64,000 nucleotides of DNA. Source: Flavihumibacter cheonanensis (GTDB lineage: Bacteria > Bacteroidota > Bacteroidia > Chitinophagales > Chitinophagaceae). The stretch covers positions 1 to 64,000 of the forward strand of contig NZ_JAKRWF010000006.1 of the NCBI RefSeq assembly GCF_022352215.1. Reading direction: 5' to 3'. The notes below the pieces were generated by a model that made no database searches, was not told the DNA's origin, and saw nothing but the letters and a program-made list of their open reading frames with translations. The position numbers and the translations under genes are program-made. This document shows, piece after piece, positions 35,613 to 44,539 of this stretch (position 1 is its first letter; each line of letters starts with the position of its first letter).

Positions 35613-35632
35613 TTCTATTCTGATACAATTTG

Positions 35633-36004
35633 TTAAAAAGGGTTACATTCAAAATCTGCCAGGTCGATGGCATCCCAGTATGTCAACCAGTAGTCAATTA
35701 CATTTCCCTGCTGAATCATGCCTTCCGATCTGTTGTAAAAAGACTGTACTCCAAAGCGACTGAAATTACCGTAAACAACGGCTCCTCTCAGCGGTGTAAA
35801 TCCGCCCCAGCTGCGGATCACAGTATATCCATAACGGGTTTCTACAACAAAAAAATCACAGTCGAATCCGCTATAAACAACCACCCCTCTTTCCTGGCTT
35901 AACCAGTAACGTTCATCAATAACCGGCCCTGGTTCAACATAAGTGCGTGTACAGGAAGCAAGTACCAGCACGAGAGGTAAAAAAAGGAGTAGCATTTTTT
36001 TCAT
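35633..36004 (-). CDS. Hypothetical lipoprotein
   Basis: Unrecognised small lipoprotein, 123 residues, lipobox LASC (Cys18). The body is rich in aromatic residues and Tyr-Val strands ([23 protein letters not shown]), with two further Cys (near residues 49 and 120) that might pair. It has its own terminator and lies between the SOD and tadA genes on the same strand. Confidence 0.72.
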   Translation of the reverse strand: MKKMLLLFLPLVLVLASCTRTYVEPGPVIDERYWLSQERGVVVYSGFDCDFFVVETRYGYTVIRSWGGFTPLRGAVVYGNFSRFGVQSFYNRSEGMIQQGNVIDYWLTYWDAIDLADFECNPF

Positions 36005-36074
36005 GGCCTTGAGTTTTATACAACATAGACCATAAAGCAGGTTTGGGGCTTAACAAGGGATTGTTAAAATCAAT

Positions 36075-36515
36075 TCACCGCCTGGCTCTGAAAAAACGTT
36101 TCATCAGTTCCGCTGCTTCTTCCGCCAATACCCCATTGCGGATAATAGCTTTCGGGTGGAAAGGAGACTGGTCGCGTGTAAGACGTGCGAATCCGTTTTT
36201 TTCATCTGAAGCGCCCCATACAATTTTGCTAAGTTTACTCCAATAAAGGGCTCCTGCACACATCAGGCAGGGTTCTACAGTTACATAAAGAGCGGCATCA
36301 GGCAAGTATTTAGCACCAAGAAAACTGAATGCAGATGTGAGGGCAATCATTTCAGCATGTGCAGTTGGATCATTCAGCTGCTCCACCTGGTTATAACCCC
36401 GCGCAATAATCCGATCATTGATCACAACCACCGCACCCACCGGCACTTCTCCGGCATCATATGCCTGACGGGCAAGTACCAGTGCCTGTTTCATAAAATG
36501 TTCATCCGAAAGCAT
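36075..36515 (-). CDS. tadA: tRNA adenosine(34) deaminase / nucleoside deaminase
   Basis: Zinc-dependent deaminase of 146 residues that makes inosine at the tRNA wobble position (family knowledge; related nucleoside deaminases are possible). Seen: TAHAEMIAL (zinc His and catalytic Glu) and EPCLMCAGAL (two zinc Cys), followed by IVWGASDEKNGF. ATG at 36515 begins the usual MKQAL-type N-terminus; the frame open to 36605 overlaps the divergent aldehyde dehydrogenase gene. Confidence 0.9.
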   Translation of the reverse strand: MLSDEHFMKQALVLARQAYDAGEVPVGAVVVINDRIIARGYNQVEQLNDPTAHAEMIALTSAFSFLGAKYLPDAALYVTVEPCLMCAGALYWSKLSKIVWGASDEKNGFARLTRDQSPFHPKAIIRNGVLAEEAAELMKRFFRARR

Positions 36516-36578
36516 AGGATGAAGGTACAGAAAACAGGATTGAACCAGGATTGCATACAATTGTTGTATTTTGAAAGT

Positions 36579-37961
36579 ATGATACCAGATATTACCCAGG
36601 AACAATTGGATGGATTAAAGCAGCGCTTTCAATCCGGATTGCTGGCAGCTTATAAAGCTCGTATACAAATTCTCAAACAGCTGAAGCAGTCAGTTTTTCG
36701 GAACGAAGCGGCTATTTATGATGCCCTTAAAGCTGATTTGCATAAATCAAAAGAGGAATCATGGGTAACCGAAATTGGTATCACAATCGCCGAAATTGAT
36801 CATGCCATTCGACACCTGAAACAATGGATGCGTCCTCGGAGAGTGGCAACCAACCTGGTAAATCTTCCATCGGCCAGTTACCTCTATCCTGAACCACTGG
36901 GTGTAGTATTGATTATTGCTCCCTGGAATTATCCTTTTATGCTGTTGCTTGGTCCAATGGTGGGCGCATTGGCAGCAGGTAATCTGGTTGTAGTAAAGCC
37001 AAGTGAGTATGCTCCTGCTACTGAAAAAATCCTGGGAAAAATCATTCAGGAAACCGCTTTACAGCAGGAAATTTTGTTTGCACCAGGAGATGGAGCGGTA
37101 GTAGTTCCCGCCATGATGCAATCTTTCCGGTTTGACCATGTGTTTTTTACAGGAGGTACTAAAGTTGGAAAAAAAATATACGAAATGGCTGCCTCCAAAC
37201 TTGTGCCGGTTACCCTGGAGCTGGGCGGTAAGAGTCCCTGTATTGTGGAAGAGGACGCCAGGGTTGAAGTGGCTGCCAGAAGGATTGCTGTTGCCAAGTT
37301 TTCTAATGCCGGACAAATCTGTATCGCGCCTGATTACCTGCTCGTGCATGAGCGGATTCGTGAAAGACTGGTTGAAGCCATCAAGTTAAATATCCGGAAA
37401 TTTTATGGTGAAAATCCGCAGCAATCCGGGGATTATTGCCGCATCATCAACAAGTCTCAATTTGACCGGCTCAATTCATATTTAAAGGGAGGAGTTTTGC
37501 TGCATGGCGGAAACAGTGATGAAAGGGATCTCTATATTGAACCAACCCTGATTAAACCCGAATCGCTTTCAGTTCCAATTATGCAGGAAGAAATTTTTGG
37601 TCCCATTTTGCCGGTTTTCAGTTTCAGTACAAAGGAGGAGGCACTGGCGATTGTGCAGCAACATCCGAATCCGCTTGCTTTTTATGTTTTTACATCCAGC
37701 AGTAAAAAAGAGGAGGACTGGATTCAAGCCATACCAGCTGGAACCGGATGCATAAATAATGCTGCCTGGCAGTTTACCAATGCGGCGCTTCCCTTTGGTG
37801 GGCGGGGCGATAGTGGAATTGGGGCTGCACATGGAAAATTTAGTTTTGATCGCTTCACGCATTATAAAGCTGTTATGAAAACACCCGCCTGGTTTGACCC
37901 TGCCATCAAATATCCTCCTATGAAAGGAAAGCTTTCACTGTACAAAAAAGTAATTGGATGA
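36579..37961 (+). CDS. Aldehyde dehydrogenase family protein
   Basis: NAD(P)-dependent aldehyde oxidation, 460 residues, the length of the class-3/fatty-aldehyde type with a shorter N-terminus. Seen: IAPWNYPFMLLLGPMVGALAAGN, FFTGGTKVGKKI, the catalytic Glu in ELGGKSPCIV and Cys in AGQICIAPDYLLV, PFGGRGDSGIGAAHGK. ATG at 36579 is chosen; the frame extends 222 bases upstream through the divergent tadA and is not coding there. Its stop codon overlaps the next gene (ATGA). Confidence 0.95.
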   Translation: MIPDITQEQLDGLKQRFQSGLLAAYKARIQILKQLKQSVFRNEAAIYDALKADLHKSKEESWVTEIGITIAEIDHAIRHLKQWMRPRRVATNLVNLPSASYLYPEPLGVVLIIAPWNYPFMLLLGPMVGALAAGNLVVVKPSEYAPATEKILGKIIQETALQQEILFAPGDGAVVVPAMMQSFRFDHVFFTGGTKVGKKIYEMAASKLVPVTLELGGKSPCIVEEDARVEVAARRIAVAKFSNAGQICIAPDYLLVHERIRERLVEAIKLNIRKFYGENPQQSGDYCRIINKSQFDRLNSYLKGGVLLHGGNSDERDLYIEPTLIKPESLSVPIMQEEIFGPILPVFSFSTKEEALAIVQQHPNPLAFYVFTSSSKKEEDWIQAIPAGTGCINNAAWQFTNAALPFGGRGDSGIGAAHGKFSFDRFTHYKAVMKTPAWFDPAIKYPPMKGKLSLYKKVIG

Positions 37962-38572
37962 ATCATAAACACACAGTCCTGTCTGTCCGCCAACGCTTAT
38001 TAAAATTCATTTATCCACTCCTTATGAAATTGGGGAAATGGACGGGAATGAAGGCCGCAGTTCTTTCCAACAGGGATGAGAAAAAACCACTTACGTCAAT
38101 CTATAACCGAACTGTTTACCTGGCCAGTGGACAACAATTGCCGCTTGAACAATTCAAAGGGAAAAAAGTATTATTGGTTAATACTGCATCGGATTGCGGA
38201 TACACTGCACAATACGAAGAATTGCAGCAGTTGTATGAGCGATTCCCGGATCGGTTAAATATACTGGCCTTCCCGGCTAATGATTTCAAAGAACAGGAAA
38301 AGGGTGATGATGCCTCTATTGAACAATTCTGCAAATTAAATTATGGGGTTAGTTTTCCGGTTGCAAAAAAATCGAGTGTTATACCCGGTCCCTCCCAACA
38401 TCCGGTGTTTCACTGGTTGTCGAATCCTGCAGAAAATGGATGGTGCAACAAGTCTCCGGAATGGAATTTTTCCAAATATCTTTTAAATGAAGAAGGTGTG
38501 TTAATCAATTATTTTGCCCCTGGTGTGTCACCATTGGATGTATCGGTAATTGAAGCGGTAAACAACGGTTAG
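37958..38572 (+). CDS. Glutathione peroxidase-like protein
   Basis: Thiol peroxidase of the GPx family, 204 residues including an N-terminal extension of about 45. Seen: LVNTASDCGYT with peroxidatic Cys80, and the Trp-Asn pair in EWNFSKYL (169-170). The usual FPCNQF block is FPANDF here (105-110): the catalytic-tetrad Gln is Asp109 and the Cys is Ala107. It probably reduces peroxides with thioredoxin-like donors, but the altered block may change activity. Co-transcribed with the aldehyde dehydrogenase, suggesting detoxification of lipid peroxidation products. Confidence 0.88.
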   Translation: MNHKHTVLSVRQRLLKFIYPLLMKLGKWTGMKAAVLSNRDEKKPLTSIYNRTVYLASGQQLPLEQFKGKKVLLVNTASDCGYTAQYEELQQLYERFPDRLNILAFPANDFKEQEKGDDASIEQFCKLNYGVSFPVAKKSSVIPGPSQHPVFHWLSNPAENGWCNKSPEWNFSKYLLNEEGVLINYFAPGVSPLDVSVIEAVNNG

Positions 38573-38574
38573 GA

Positions 38575-39609
38575 TTAGTCGCAATTATAAGATAGATTAT
38601 CCATTTCTACCTGCCGGCGTTCAAACTGGAAGCCGGTGTATACACGAATGATTTCATCCAGCACAGCATCAATTTCTTCAACCGTTTTGAAAGTTACCAG
38701 TTTGAGGCGGTATTCCTTGATGTTGGGCAATCCTTTCAGGTAATTGTTGTAATGCCGTCTCATTTCATTAATGCCTGGAACCAGTCCTTTCCATTCAACT
38801 GATTTGTGAAGATGTCTGCGGATCACATCAACTCGTTGCTCTATAGTTGGAGGGGTCAGATGCTCACCTGTGGCAAAAAAATGTTTGATCTCATTGAAGA
38901 TCCAGGGATATCCGATAGCAGCTCTGCCGATCATAATACCATCTATACCGAATCGCTTTCTATAGTCAAGTGCTTTCTCCGGTGAGTCAATATCTCCGTT
39001 GCCGAAAATGGGAATCTGGATTCTGGGGTTATCTTTTACCCGGGCAATATACGTCCAGTCTGCTTCACCCTTATACAACTGACTGCGCGTTCTGCCGTGA
39101 ATGGCCAGGGCTTTGATGCCGGTATCCTGTAAGCGCTCTGCCACTTCACCAATATTAATGGAGTCGGCATCCCAACCCAGGCGGGTTTTGACTGTTACGG
39201 GTAGGTTGGTGGACCGCACACAGGCAGCAGTGAGCCGAACCATCAGGTCAATATCTTTCAATACAGCAGCTCCGGCTCCTTTAGTCACAACTTTTTTAAC
39301 CGGGCAACCGAAATTAATATCCAACAGGTCAGGTTGAACCGTGTCCACAATTCGTGCGCTCATCGCCATGGCTTCTTCATCGCCGCCGAAAATCTGGATT
39401 CCAATGGGGCGCTCCGCTTCGTAGATATCGAGCTTTTGGCGGCTTTTGATCGCATCCCGGATTAGCCCTTCGCTGCTGATGAATTCCGTATACATCATAT
39501 CAGCTCCGTTCAGTTTACAAACTGCCCGGAAGGGGGGATCACTCACATCCTCCATGGGAGCGAGTAGAAGTGGAAAATCCGGAAGTTCTATGGAGCCTAT
39601 CTTCACCAT
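38575..39609 (-). CDS. dusB: tRNA dihydrouridine synthase DusB
   Basis: FMN-dependent reduction of uridine in tRNA; 344 residues. Seen: LLLAPMEDVSDPPFR at the start, DINFGCPVKKVV with catalytic Cys, and VTVKTRLGWD, GRTRSQLYKG, GNGDIDSPE. ATG at 39609 (MVKIGSIELPDF) is preferred to 39630, because a TAACTTTG promoter element overlaps the latter (39628-39635). Convergent with the GPx gene, stop codons 2 bases apart. Confidence 0.95.
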   Translation of the reverse strand: MVKIGSIELPDFPLLLAPMEDVSDPPFRAVCKLNGADMMYTEFISSEGLIRDAIKSRQKLDIYEAERPIGIQIFGGDEEAMAMSARIVDTVQPDLLDINFGCPVKKVVTKGAGAAVLKDIDLMVRLTAACVRSTNLPVTVKTRLGWDADSINIGEVAERLQDTGIKALAIHGRTRSQLYKGEADWTYIARVKDNPRIQIPIFGNGDIDSPEKALDYRKRFGIDGIMIGRAAIGYPWIFNEIKHFFATGEHLTPPTIEQRVDVIRRHLHKSVEWKGLVPGINEMRRHYNNYLKGLPNIKEYRLKLVTFKTVEEIDAVLDEIIRVYTGFQFERRQVEMDNLSYNCD

Positions 39610-39627
39610 GCCGCTGTTTGAAAACGG

Positions 39628-39635
39628 CAAAGTTA
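39628..39635 (-). promoter_or_regulatory. Candidate -7 element (TAnnTTTG) for dusB
   Basis: TAACTTTG on the minus strand, 18 bases from the preferred ATG at 39609. A TTTG-like element lies 23 bases further upstream. The position excludes 39630 as a start codon if the promoter is used. Confidence 0.45.
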
Positions 39636-39685
39636 CGCCATAAAATGCCAGTTCTGCCCAAAAAAACGCATCTTGCAGGCATCGT

Positions 39686-40639
39686 ATGAATACTTATCTG
39701 AAGTATAAACCCGCCTGGTTGCAACTGGTCGTTTTTGGCAGCCTGACGTTCGGGATGTATTTGGCATTGGGCTTGGTAGCATTTTATGGAATTGCCCAGG
39801 GTATGGGAGTAACTCTGGAGGATATCCAGCAGATGAATCTCGAAAAGTCCGGAGTGGTTGCAGCACTGAAATGGTTGCAGGCCATTTTGAGTGTTGCCAT
39901 TTTTTTATTGCCGTCTATTGTTTTTGCCTACTTGAGTGATCGCCGTCCATTTGCCTATATTGGTCATAAAGCGCCCCAGCCCTCCAGTTTCTGGTGGATA
40001 GGAGTGGCACTTATGTTGCTGGCCTATCCGGCCGCCTCCTGGCTGAATATGGTAAATCAGCAAATCCACTTGCCTGCAGCTTTTAAGTCGATGGAAGCGT
40101 CCATGCGGCTGGCGGAAGACAATGCCATAAAACTGATGAAGGCTTTCCTGGATATGAAAAGCCCGACTGATCTGATCGCCATGCTTTTTCTCATAGCAGT
40201 ATTACCTGCAATCTGTGAAGAGTTTTTTTTCAGGGGAATACTGCAGCGCCTGTTTATCCAGATTAGTCGGCGTCCCTGGATTGGCATCCTTATTACTGCT
40301 GTCCTCTTTTCTGCATTTCATGGCCAGTTTTTTGGTTTTTTTCCCAGGCTTTTACTTGGCATTCTGTTAGGTGCGATTTACTGGTACAGTGGCAGTATCT
40401 GGCCGGCCGTGCTTGGCCATTTTGTGAACAATGCCGTACAGGTGATCCTGGTCTATCGTAATAAAAACTTCATAGAACAGGAGCCGGTAATAGAACCTGT
40501 TTATGTTATCCTGAGTGTATTGGCGATAATTGGAATTACCTGGTTTATGCAACGAATTTCACATACTCATTTCGGAGAGTTGTACGATACGGATGATGAT
40601 CTTATACTGCCTTCCCGAAGAACCAACAATGATGTATAA
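39686..40639 (+). CDS. CPBP family intramembrane glutamic endopeptidase
   Basis: Membrane protease of the CPBP/Abi family, 317 residues with about eight hydrophobic helices. Seen: the paired acidic motif CEEFFFRGIL (EExxxR), SAFHGQFFGFFPRLLLG, and GHFVNNAVQV with the third-motif His. Substrate unknown; relatives mature lipoproteins or act in bacteriocin self-immunity. It lies 14 bases before cdsA. Confidence 0.9.
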   Translation: MNTYLKYKPAWLQLVVFGSLTFGMYLALGLVAFYGIAQGMGVTLEDIQQMNLEKSGVVAALKWLQAILSVAIFLLPSIVFAYLSDRRPFAYIGHKAPQPSSFWWIGVALMLLAYPAASWLNMVNQQIHLPAAFKSMEASMRLAEDNAIKLMKAFLDMKSPTDLIAMLFLIAVLPAICEEFFFRGILQRLFIQISRRPWIGILITAVLFSAFHGQFFGFFPRLLLGILLGAIYWYSGSIWPAVLGHFVNNAVQVILVYRNKNFIEQEPVIEPVYVILSVLAIIGITWFMQRISHTHFGELYDTDDDLILPSRRTNNDV

Positions 40640-40653
40640 CCGAATGTACTGCC

Positions 40654-41502
40654 ATGGCGTTTAACTGGAAAACATTCTGGACCCGGGCATCCACCGCCCT
40701 GATTTTTGTTGCGGTAATGCTGACCGGCTTGTTCTGGAATCAGTATGCTTTTTTTCTGCTGTTCACTGTTATCCATTTTGGGTGCTGGTATGAGTATCAG
40801 CAACTGGTTGGGAAATTTGAACCCCGCTATACTAAAATCACACCGGTTCATCGTTGGGCTGTTCAACTAGCAGGCTGGTGTGTACTGCTTTATTTCACCG
40901 GTGATCAGTTTGTTTGGGGAGATCTGTCGCTGCATGCAGTCGGTTGGTGGTTGGGGCTATTGTTACTATTCATGCTGCCGATAACGGAACTTCTTTTTTC
41001 CCGGAATATTGAGTTGATAAACATCCGCTATTCCTTTTTGGGTGTCTTGTATATCTCCCTCAGCTTCGGCCTGCTCATGCATTTGCGTGCCTTGCCAGAA
41101 ATTGGCAAAATCGCACCACTTGCCATTATTTTTACCATCTGGATAAACGATACAATGGCTTATCTCGTAGGATCAATGATTGGCCGCACACCTTTGAGTG
41201 CCATTTCTCCCAAAAAAACCTGGGAAGGTACATTAGGGGGCATCCTGCTGGCCGTTGCTGCAATTTCAATTTGGGCATGGCTGATTGATTTGCCTGTGCC
41301 TCATGCCATCGCAATTTCCCTGATTGCCGCAATCAGCGGAACAGTTGGCGACCTGCTGGAAAGTAAACTGAAAAGAATGGCAGGTGTTAAGGACAGCGGA
41401 CAAATCATGCCCGGTCATGGTGGATTTCTCGACCGGTTTGATTCTTTATTGCTGGCTACACCCTTTGTATGGATCTATTTCCAGTTATTCATCCTTCGAT
41501 AA
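40654..41502 (+). CDS. cdsA: Phosphatidate cytidylyltransferase
   Basis: Makes CDP-diacylglycerol, the precursor of all phospholipids here; 282 residues, integral membrane. Seen: SPKKTWEGTLGG and the C-terminal CDP signature KLKRMAGVKDSGQIMPGHGG with FLDRFDS. The length and hydrophobicity match CdsA. Psd (54982-55644) in this window acts later in the same pathway. Confidence 0.95.
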   Translation: MAFNWKTFWTRASTALIFVAVMLTGLFWNQYAFFLLFTVIHFGCWYEYQQLVGKFEPRYTKITPVHRWAVQLAGWCVLLYFTGDQFVWGDLSLHAVGWWLGLLLLFMLPITELLFSRNIELINIRYSFLGVLYISLSFGLLMHLRALPEIGKIAPLAIIFTIWINDTMAYLVGSMIGRTPLSAISPKKTWEGTLGGILLAVAAISIWAWLIDLPVPHAIAISLIAAISGTVGDLLESKLKRMAGVKDSGQIMPGHGGFLDRFDSLLLATPFVWIYFQLFILR

Positions 41503-41540
41503 GCTGTTTCATTCCTGCGCTGCTTCTCAGCCTGGCTTCT

Positions 41541-41548
41541 TATCTTTG
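41541..41548 (+). promoter_or_regulatory. Candidate -7 element (TAnnTTTG) for pheS
   Basis: TATCTTTG just 5 bases before the pheS ATG. If used, transcription would start at or next to the start codon, giving a leaderless or nearly leaderless mRNA. Confidence 0.45.
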
Positions 41549-41553
41549 TTGAT

Positions 41554-42585
41554 ATGGAAATGATCGTTAAGCAAATTGAAGCATACCGGGAAGAGATCAA
41601 TGGCCTGGAAATGAACGGACCAGCCTCCCTGGAGGAATATCGCCTGAAATTCTTAAGTACTAAAGGAATTGTAAAGTCTTTGTTCGGAGAGATGAAAAAC
41701 ATTCCTGCTGACCAGAAAAAAGAATTCGGTGCTGTTCTCAATGCATTCAAACAGTTTGCTGAAGAAAAATATGAAACCTGGAAACAATTGCTCGAAAGCC
41801 AGTCTGACCAGGGGCCGGCGGGAATAGATTATACCCTTCCCGGCGATCCTCTGCCTGTTGGTTCACGTCATCCCATTAGTCTGGTACGAAACGAAATTCT
41901 GAGCATATTTCGCCGGCTTGGATTTTCTGTTGCGGAAGGACCGGAAATTGAAGACGACTGGCATAATTTCTCTGCATTGAACCTGCCGGAAAATCATCCT
42001 GCGAGGGATATGCAGGACACCTTTTATCTCAATCAGAATCCGGATTGGTTATTGCGTACGCATACCAGTAACGTGCAAATCCGCGAAATGGAAAAAGGCA
42101 AATTGCCGATACGCATTGTAAACCCCGGACGTGTATATCGAAACGAAACCATTTCTGCAAGAGCCCACTGTTTCTTCCACCAGGTAGAGGGATTGTATAT
42201 CGATGAACAGGTATCCTTTGCCGATCTGAAACAAACACTTTATTTTTTCGTGCAGGAATTGTTCGGGAAAGAAGTAAAGATCCGTTTCCGGCCTTCCTAT
42301 TTTCCTTTTACAGAACCCAGTGCGGAAATGGATATCAGTTGCCTGCTCTGCAATGGAAAAGGTTGTAATGTTTGCAAACATACCGGTTGGGTCGAGATTT
42401 TGGGGTGTGGAATGGTACATCCTCAGGTATTGGAGAACTGCGGCATTGATTCGAATAAATATACCGGCTATGCTTTCGGAATGGGCATTGAAAGAATCAC
42501 GATGTTGAAATATCAGATTAATGACCTTCGCCATTTCAGTGTGAATGATGTCCGGTTCCTTCAACAGTTTACGGCAAGTATCTAA
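41554..42585 (+). CDS. pheS: Phenylalanine--tRNA ligase alpha subunit
   Basis: Catalytic alpha subunit of PheRS, 343 residues. Seen: N-terminal coiled coil (1-85), motif-2 region with RAHCFFHQVEGLYID, FRPSYFPFTEPSAEMDI, and motif 3 with GMGIERITMLKY. A Cys cluster CLLCNGKGCNVC (residues about 266-277) forms a zinc-ribbon-like insert found in many bacterial PheS. No pheT is adjacent, which is common in Bacteroidota. Confidence 0.97.
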   Translation: MEMIVKQIEAYREEINGLEMNGPASLEEYRLKFLSTKGIVKSLFGEMKNIPADQKKEFGAVLNAFKQFAEEKYETWKQLLESQSDQGPAGIDYTLPGDPLPVGSRHPISLVRNEILSIFRRLGFSVAEGPEIEDDWHNFSALNLPENHPARDMQDTFYLNQNPDWLLRTHTSNVQIREMEKGKLPIRIVNPGRVYRNETISARAHCFFHQVEGLYIDEQVSFADLKQTLYFFVQELFGKEVKIRFRPSYFPFTEPSAEMDISCLLCNGKGCNVCKHTGWVEILGCGMVHPQVLENCGIDSNKYTGYAFGMGIERITMLKYQINDLRHFSVNDVRFLQQFTASI

Positions 42586-43446
42586 ATGGATGCAACCATG
42601 AAAAATCGCTCCCTGTTAGTTTGTGGTGCGGGTACAATGGGTGCTGGCATTGCTCAGACCGCCGCACAGCACGGCCTCTCTGTGCTATTGTTTGACCTTT
42701 CAGCGCCTGTTTTGAAAAAAGCGGAGGAGCAGATCAGGCAGCGGTTGGAAAATCTTGTCCAAAAGCAAAAAATCTCAGAATCAGCTTTTGATTCAATCCT
42801 GCAGTCCATAGAATATACTACAGACATCTCGCTCTGTAAAGCGCCTGTTTTGCTGGAGGCAATTGTTGAAAAACTTTCCGTTAAGACCAAACTGTTTGAA
42901 GAACTGGCGGCTCTTAATGGTCCTTCATCCATCTATGCCACCAATACTTCTTCTTTGTCCGTTGAAGAAATTGCAGATGCGCATCCCTATCCTTCCCAGG
43001 TAGCAGGAATGCATTTTTTTAATCCTGCTCCATTGATGAAACTGGTGGAAGTAGTAACAACATCTCACACCTCCCCTGCAGTAGTACGAAAAATAACAGA
43101 ACTGGCCACCAGTATGGGTAAGACGCCGGTAATCTGTAAAGACGCTCCCGGATTTATTGTTAACCGTGTTGCAAGACCCTTCTATATCGAAGCACTCAGA
43201 CTGGCGGAACAGGGTGTCTCTATTTCATTAATAGATGATTTGATGGAGGCAGCAGGGTTTAAAATGGGACCATTCCGGTTGATGGATCTTATCGGAAATG
43301 ATGTGAACTATGCTGTCAGTTGCAGTGTTTATGAACAACTCGGAAAACCCGAACGACTTCGTCCCTCATCGGTACAGGAACAAAAAGTAAAAGAAGGTAA
43401 GCTGGGCAGAAAAACCGGAGCCGGTTATTACACCTATAAATCATGA
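42586..43446 (+). CDS. 3-hydroxyacyl-CoA dehydrogenase (3-hydroxybutyryl-CoA dehydrogenase type)
   Basis: NAD(P)-dependent oxidation of 3-hydroxyacyl-CoA, 286 residues, the single-domain-pair type. Seen: Rossmann motif CGAGTMGAGIAQ near residue 15, NTSSLSVEEIA, the catalytic His region GMHFFNPAPLMKLVE, and the C-terminal RMDxxG-like FRLMDLIGNDVN. ATG at 42586 directly follows the pheS stop; a second ATG at 42598 is possible. The next gene overlaps by ATGA. Confidence 0.93.
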   Translation: MDATMKNRSLLVCGAGTMGAGIAQTAAQHGLSVLLFDLSAPVLKKAEEQIRQRLENLVQKQKISESAFDSILQSIEYTTDISLCKAPVLLEAIVEKLSVKTKLFEELAALNGPSSIYATNTSSLSVEEIADAHPYPSQVAGMHFFNPAPLMKLVEVVTTSHTSPAVVRKITELATSMGKTPVICKDAPGFIVNRVARPFYIEALRLAEQGVSISLIDDLMEAAGFKMGPFRLMDLIGNDVNYAVSCSVYEQLGKPERLRPSSVQEQKVKEGKLGRKTGAGYYTYKS

Positions 43447-44465
43447 TTGCAGTATCTCCTCATCCAACAATAAAATCCGTACTGGTAACTGGGGCAACCG
43501 GCTTTTTGGGCGCCTATATTTTGGAGGTTCTGATTCAGAAGGGATATAAGGTTAGGGGACTTTCGAGAAGTACTTCATCCATGCCTTTTTTTATTGCTCC
43601 AGACATCCTGCAACAGGTTGAATGGGTGGAAGGCGATGTGCTGGACCTCGGTTCATTGGAAGACGCACTGCAGGGAATGGATGCTGTAATTCATTCCGCA
43701 GCAATTGTATCCTTTCATCGTGCGGACCGGAAAAAAATGTATGCCACCAATATAAATGGCACTGCTAATATTGTTAACTTTTCTATCGAAGCAGGTATCA
43801 AACGTTTCGTTCATGTCAGCTCTGTAGCCGCCCTGGGCAGAACAGCAAATGGCGAATCCGTTACGGAAGAAAAAAAATGGGTGGACAGCAGGTTAAATAC
43901 GCACTATGCGTATACCAAATACCGGGCTGAGATGGAAGTTTGGAGAGGACTTGCAGAAGGGCTTGAAGGTGTTATTGTAAACCCGAGTACAATTCTTGGA
44001 TTTGGCAATTGGGATACTAGCAGTTGCGCCATATTTAAAAATGTATACCAGGAATTTCCCTGGTTCACCACCGGTGTAAACGGGTTCATTGATGTACAGG
44101 ATGCAGCCAGGGCAATTGTTGGCTTACTGGAGCATTCTGTAACAATGGAACGTTTTATATTAAATGGAGAGAGTTGGAGTTTTAAACAACTACTTGAAAC
44201 GATTGCAAAAGGGTTGAATAAAAACCCGCCCTATAGAGAAGCAGGTCCTTTTTTAAGCAGCCTTGCGTGGAGATTGGAAAAAATAAAAGCTGCTTTTACC
44301 GGAAAAAAACCATTGCTTAGCCGGGAAACTGCAAAAATAGCGCAGAGTAAAACCTATTTTGATAATAGTAAATTGCTGCAGTTCATTCCGGATTTTCACT
44401 ATACTCCCCTTGAAAAGGCGGTGCTTTCCGCTTCCGAACGGTACTTACTTCACTATTCAGGATAA
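43443..44465 (+). CDS. NAD-dependent epimerase/dehydratase family protein (extended SDR)
   Basis: Extended short-chain dehydrogenase, 340 residues. Seen: GATGFLGAYILE (NAD-binding), catalytic YAYTKYRAE (YxxxK), and HSAAIVSFHR; Ser is in HVSSVAALG. Relatives are dihydroflavonol-4-reductase-like and act on sugars or ketones; the substrate cannot be inferred. Coupled to the acyl-CoA dehydrogenase by a 4-base overlap. Confidence 0.9.
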   Translation: MIAVSPHPTIKSVLVTGATGFLGAYILEVLIQKGYKVRGLSRSTSSMPFFIAPDILQQVEWVEGDVLDLGSLEDALQGMDAVIHSAAIVSFHRADRKKMYATNINGTANIVNFSIEAGIKRFVHVSSVAALGRTANGESVTEEKKWVDSRLNTHYAYTKYRAEMEVWRGLAEGLEGVIVNPSTILGFGNWDTSSCAIFKNVYQEFPWFTTGVNGFIDVQDAARAIVGLLEHSVTMERFILNGESWSFKQLLETIAKGLNKNPPYREAGPFLSSLAWRLEKIKAAFTGKKPLLSRETAKIAQSKTYFDNSKLLQFIPDFHYTPLEKAVLSASERYLLHYSG

Positions 44466-44539
44466 ATGGCTTCTTTTTTGCATTCACTATATACCATCGA
44501 CTGCAAATTCACGTTCAAATTACCAGAAATCAATATCGC

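Noticed and set aside
35500-35673. N-terminal extension of superoxide dismutase as a signal peptide
   Set aside because: The region contains the consensus promoter and a terminator of the neighbouring gene, and the family sequence starts exactly at the ATG at 35499.
36357-36578. In-frame extension of the aldehyde dehydrogenase gene
   Set aside because: It overlaps the divergent tadA and encodes residues unlike any aldehyde dehydrogenase N-terminus.
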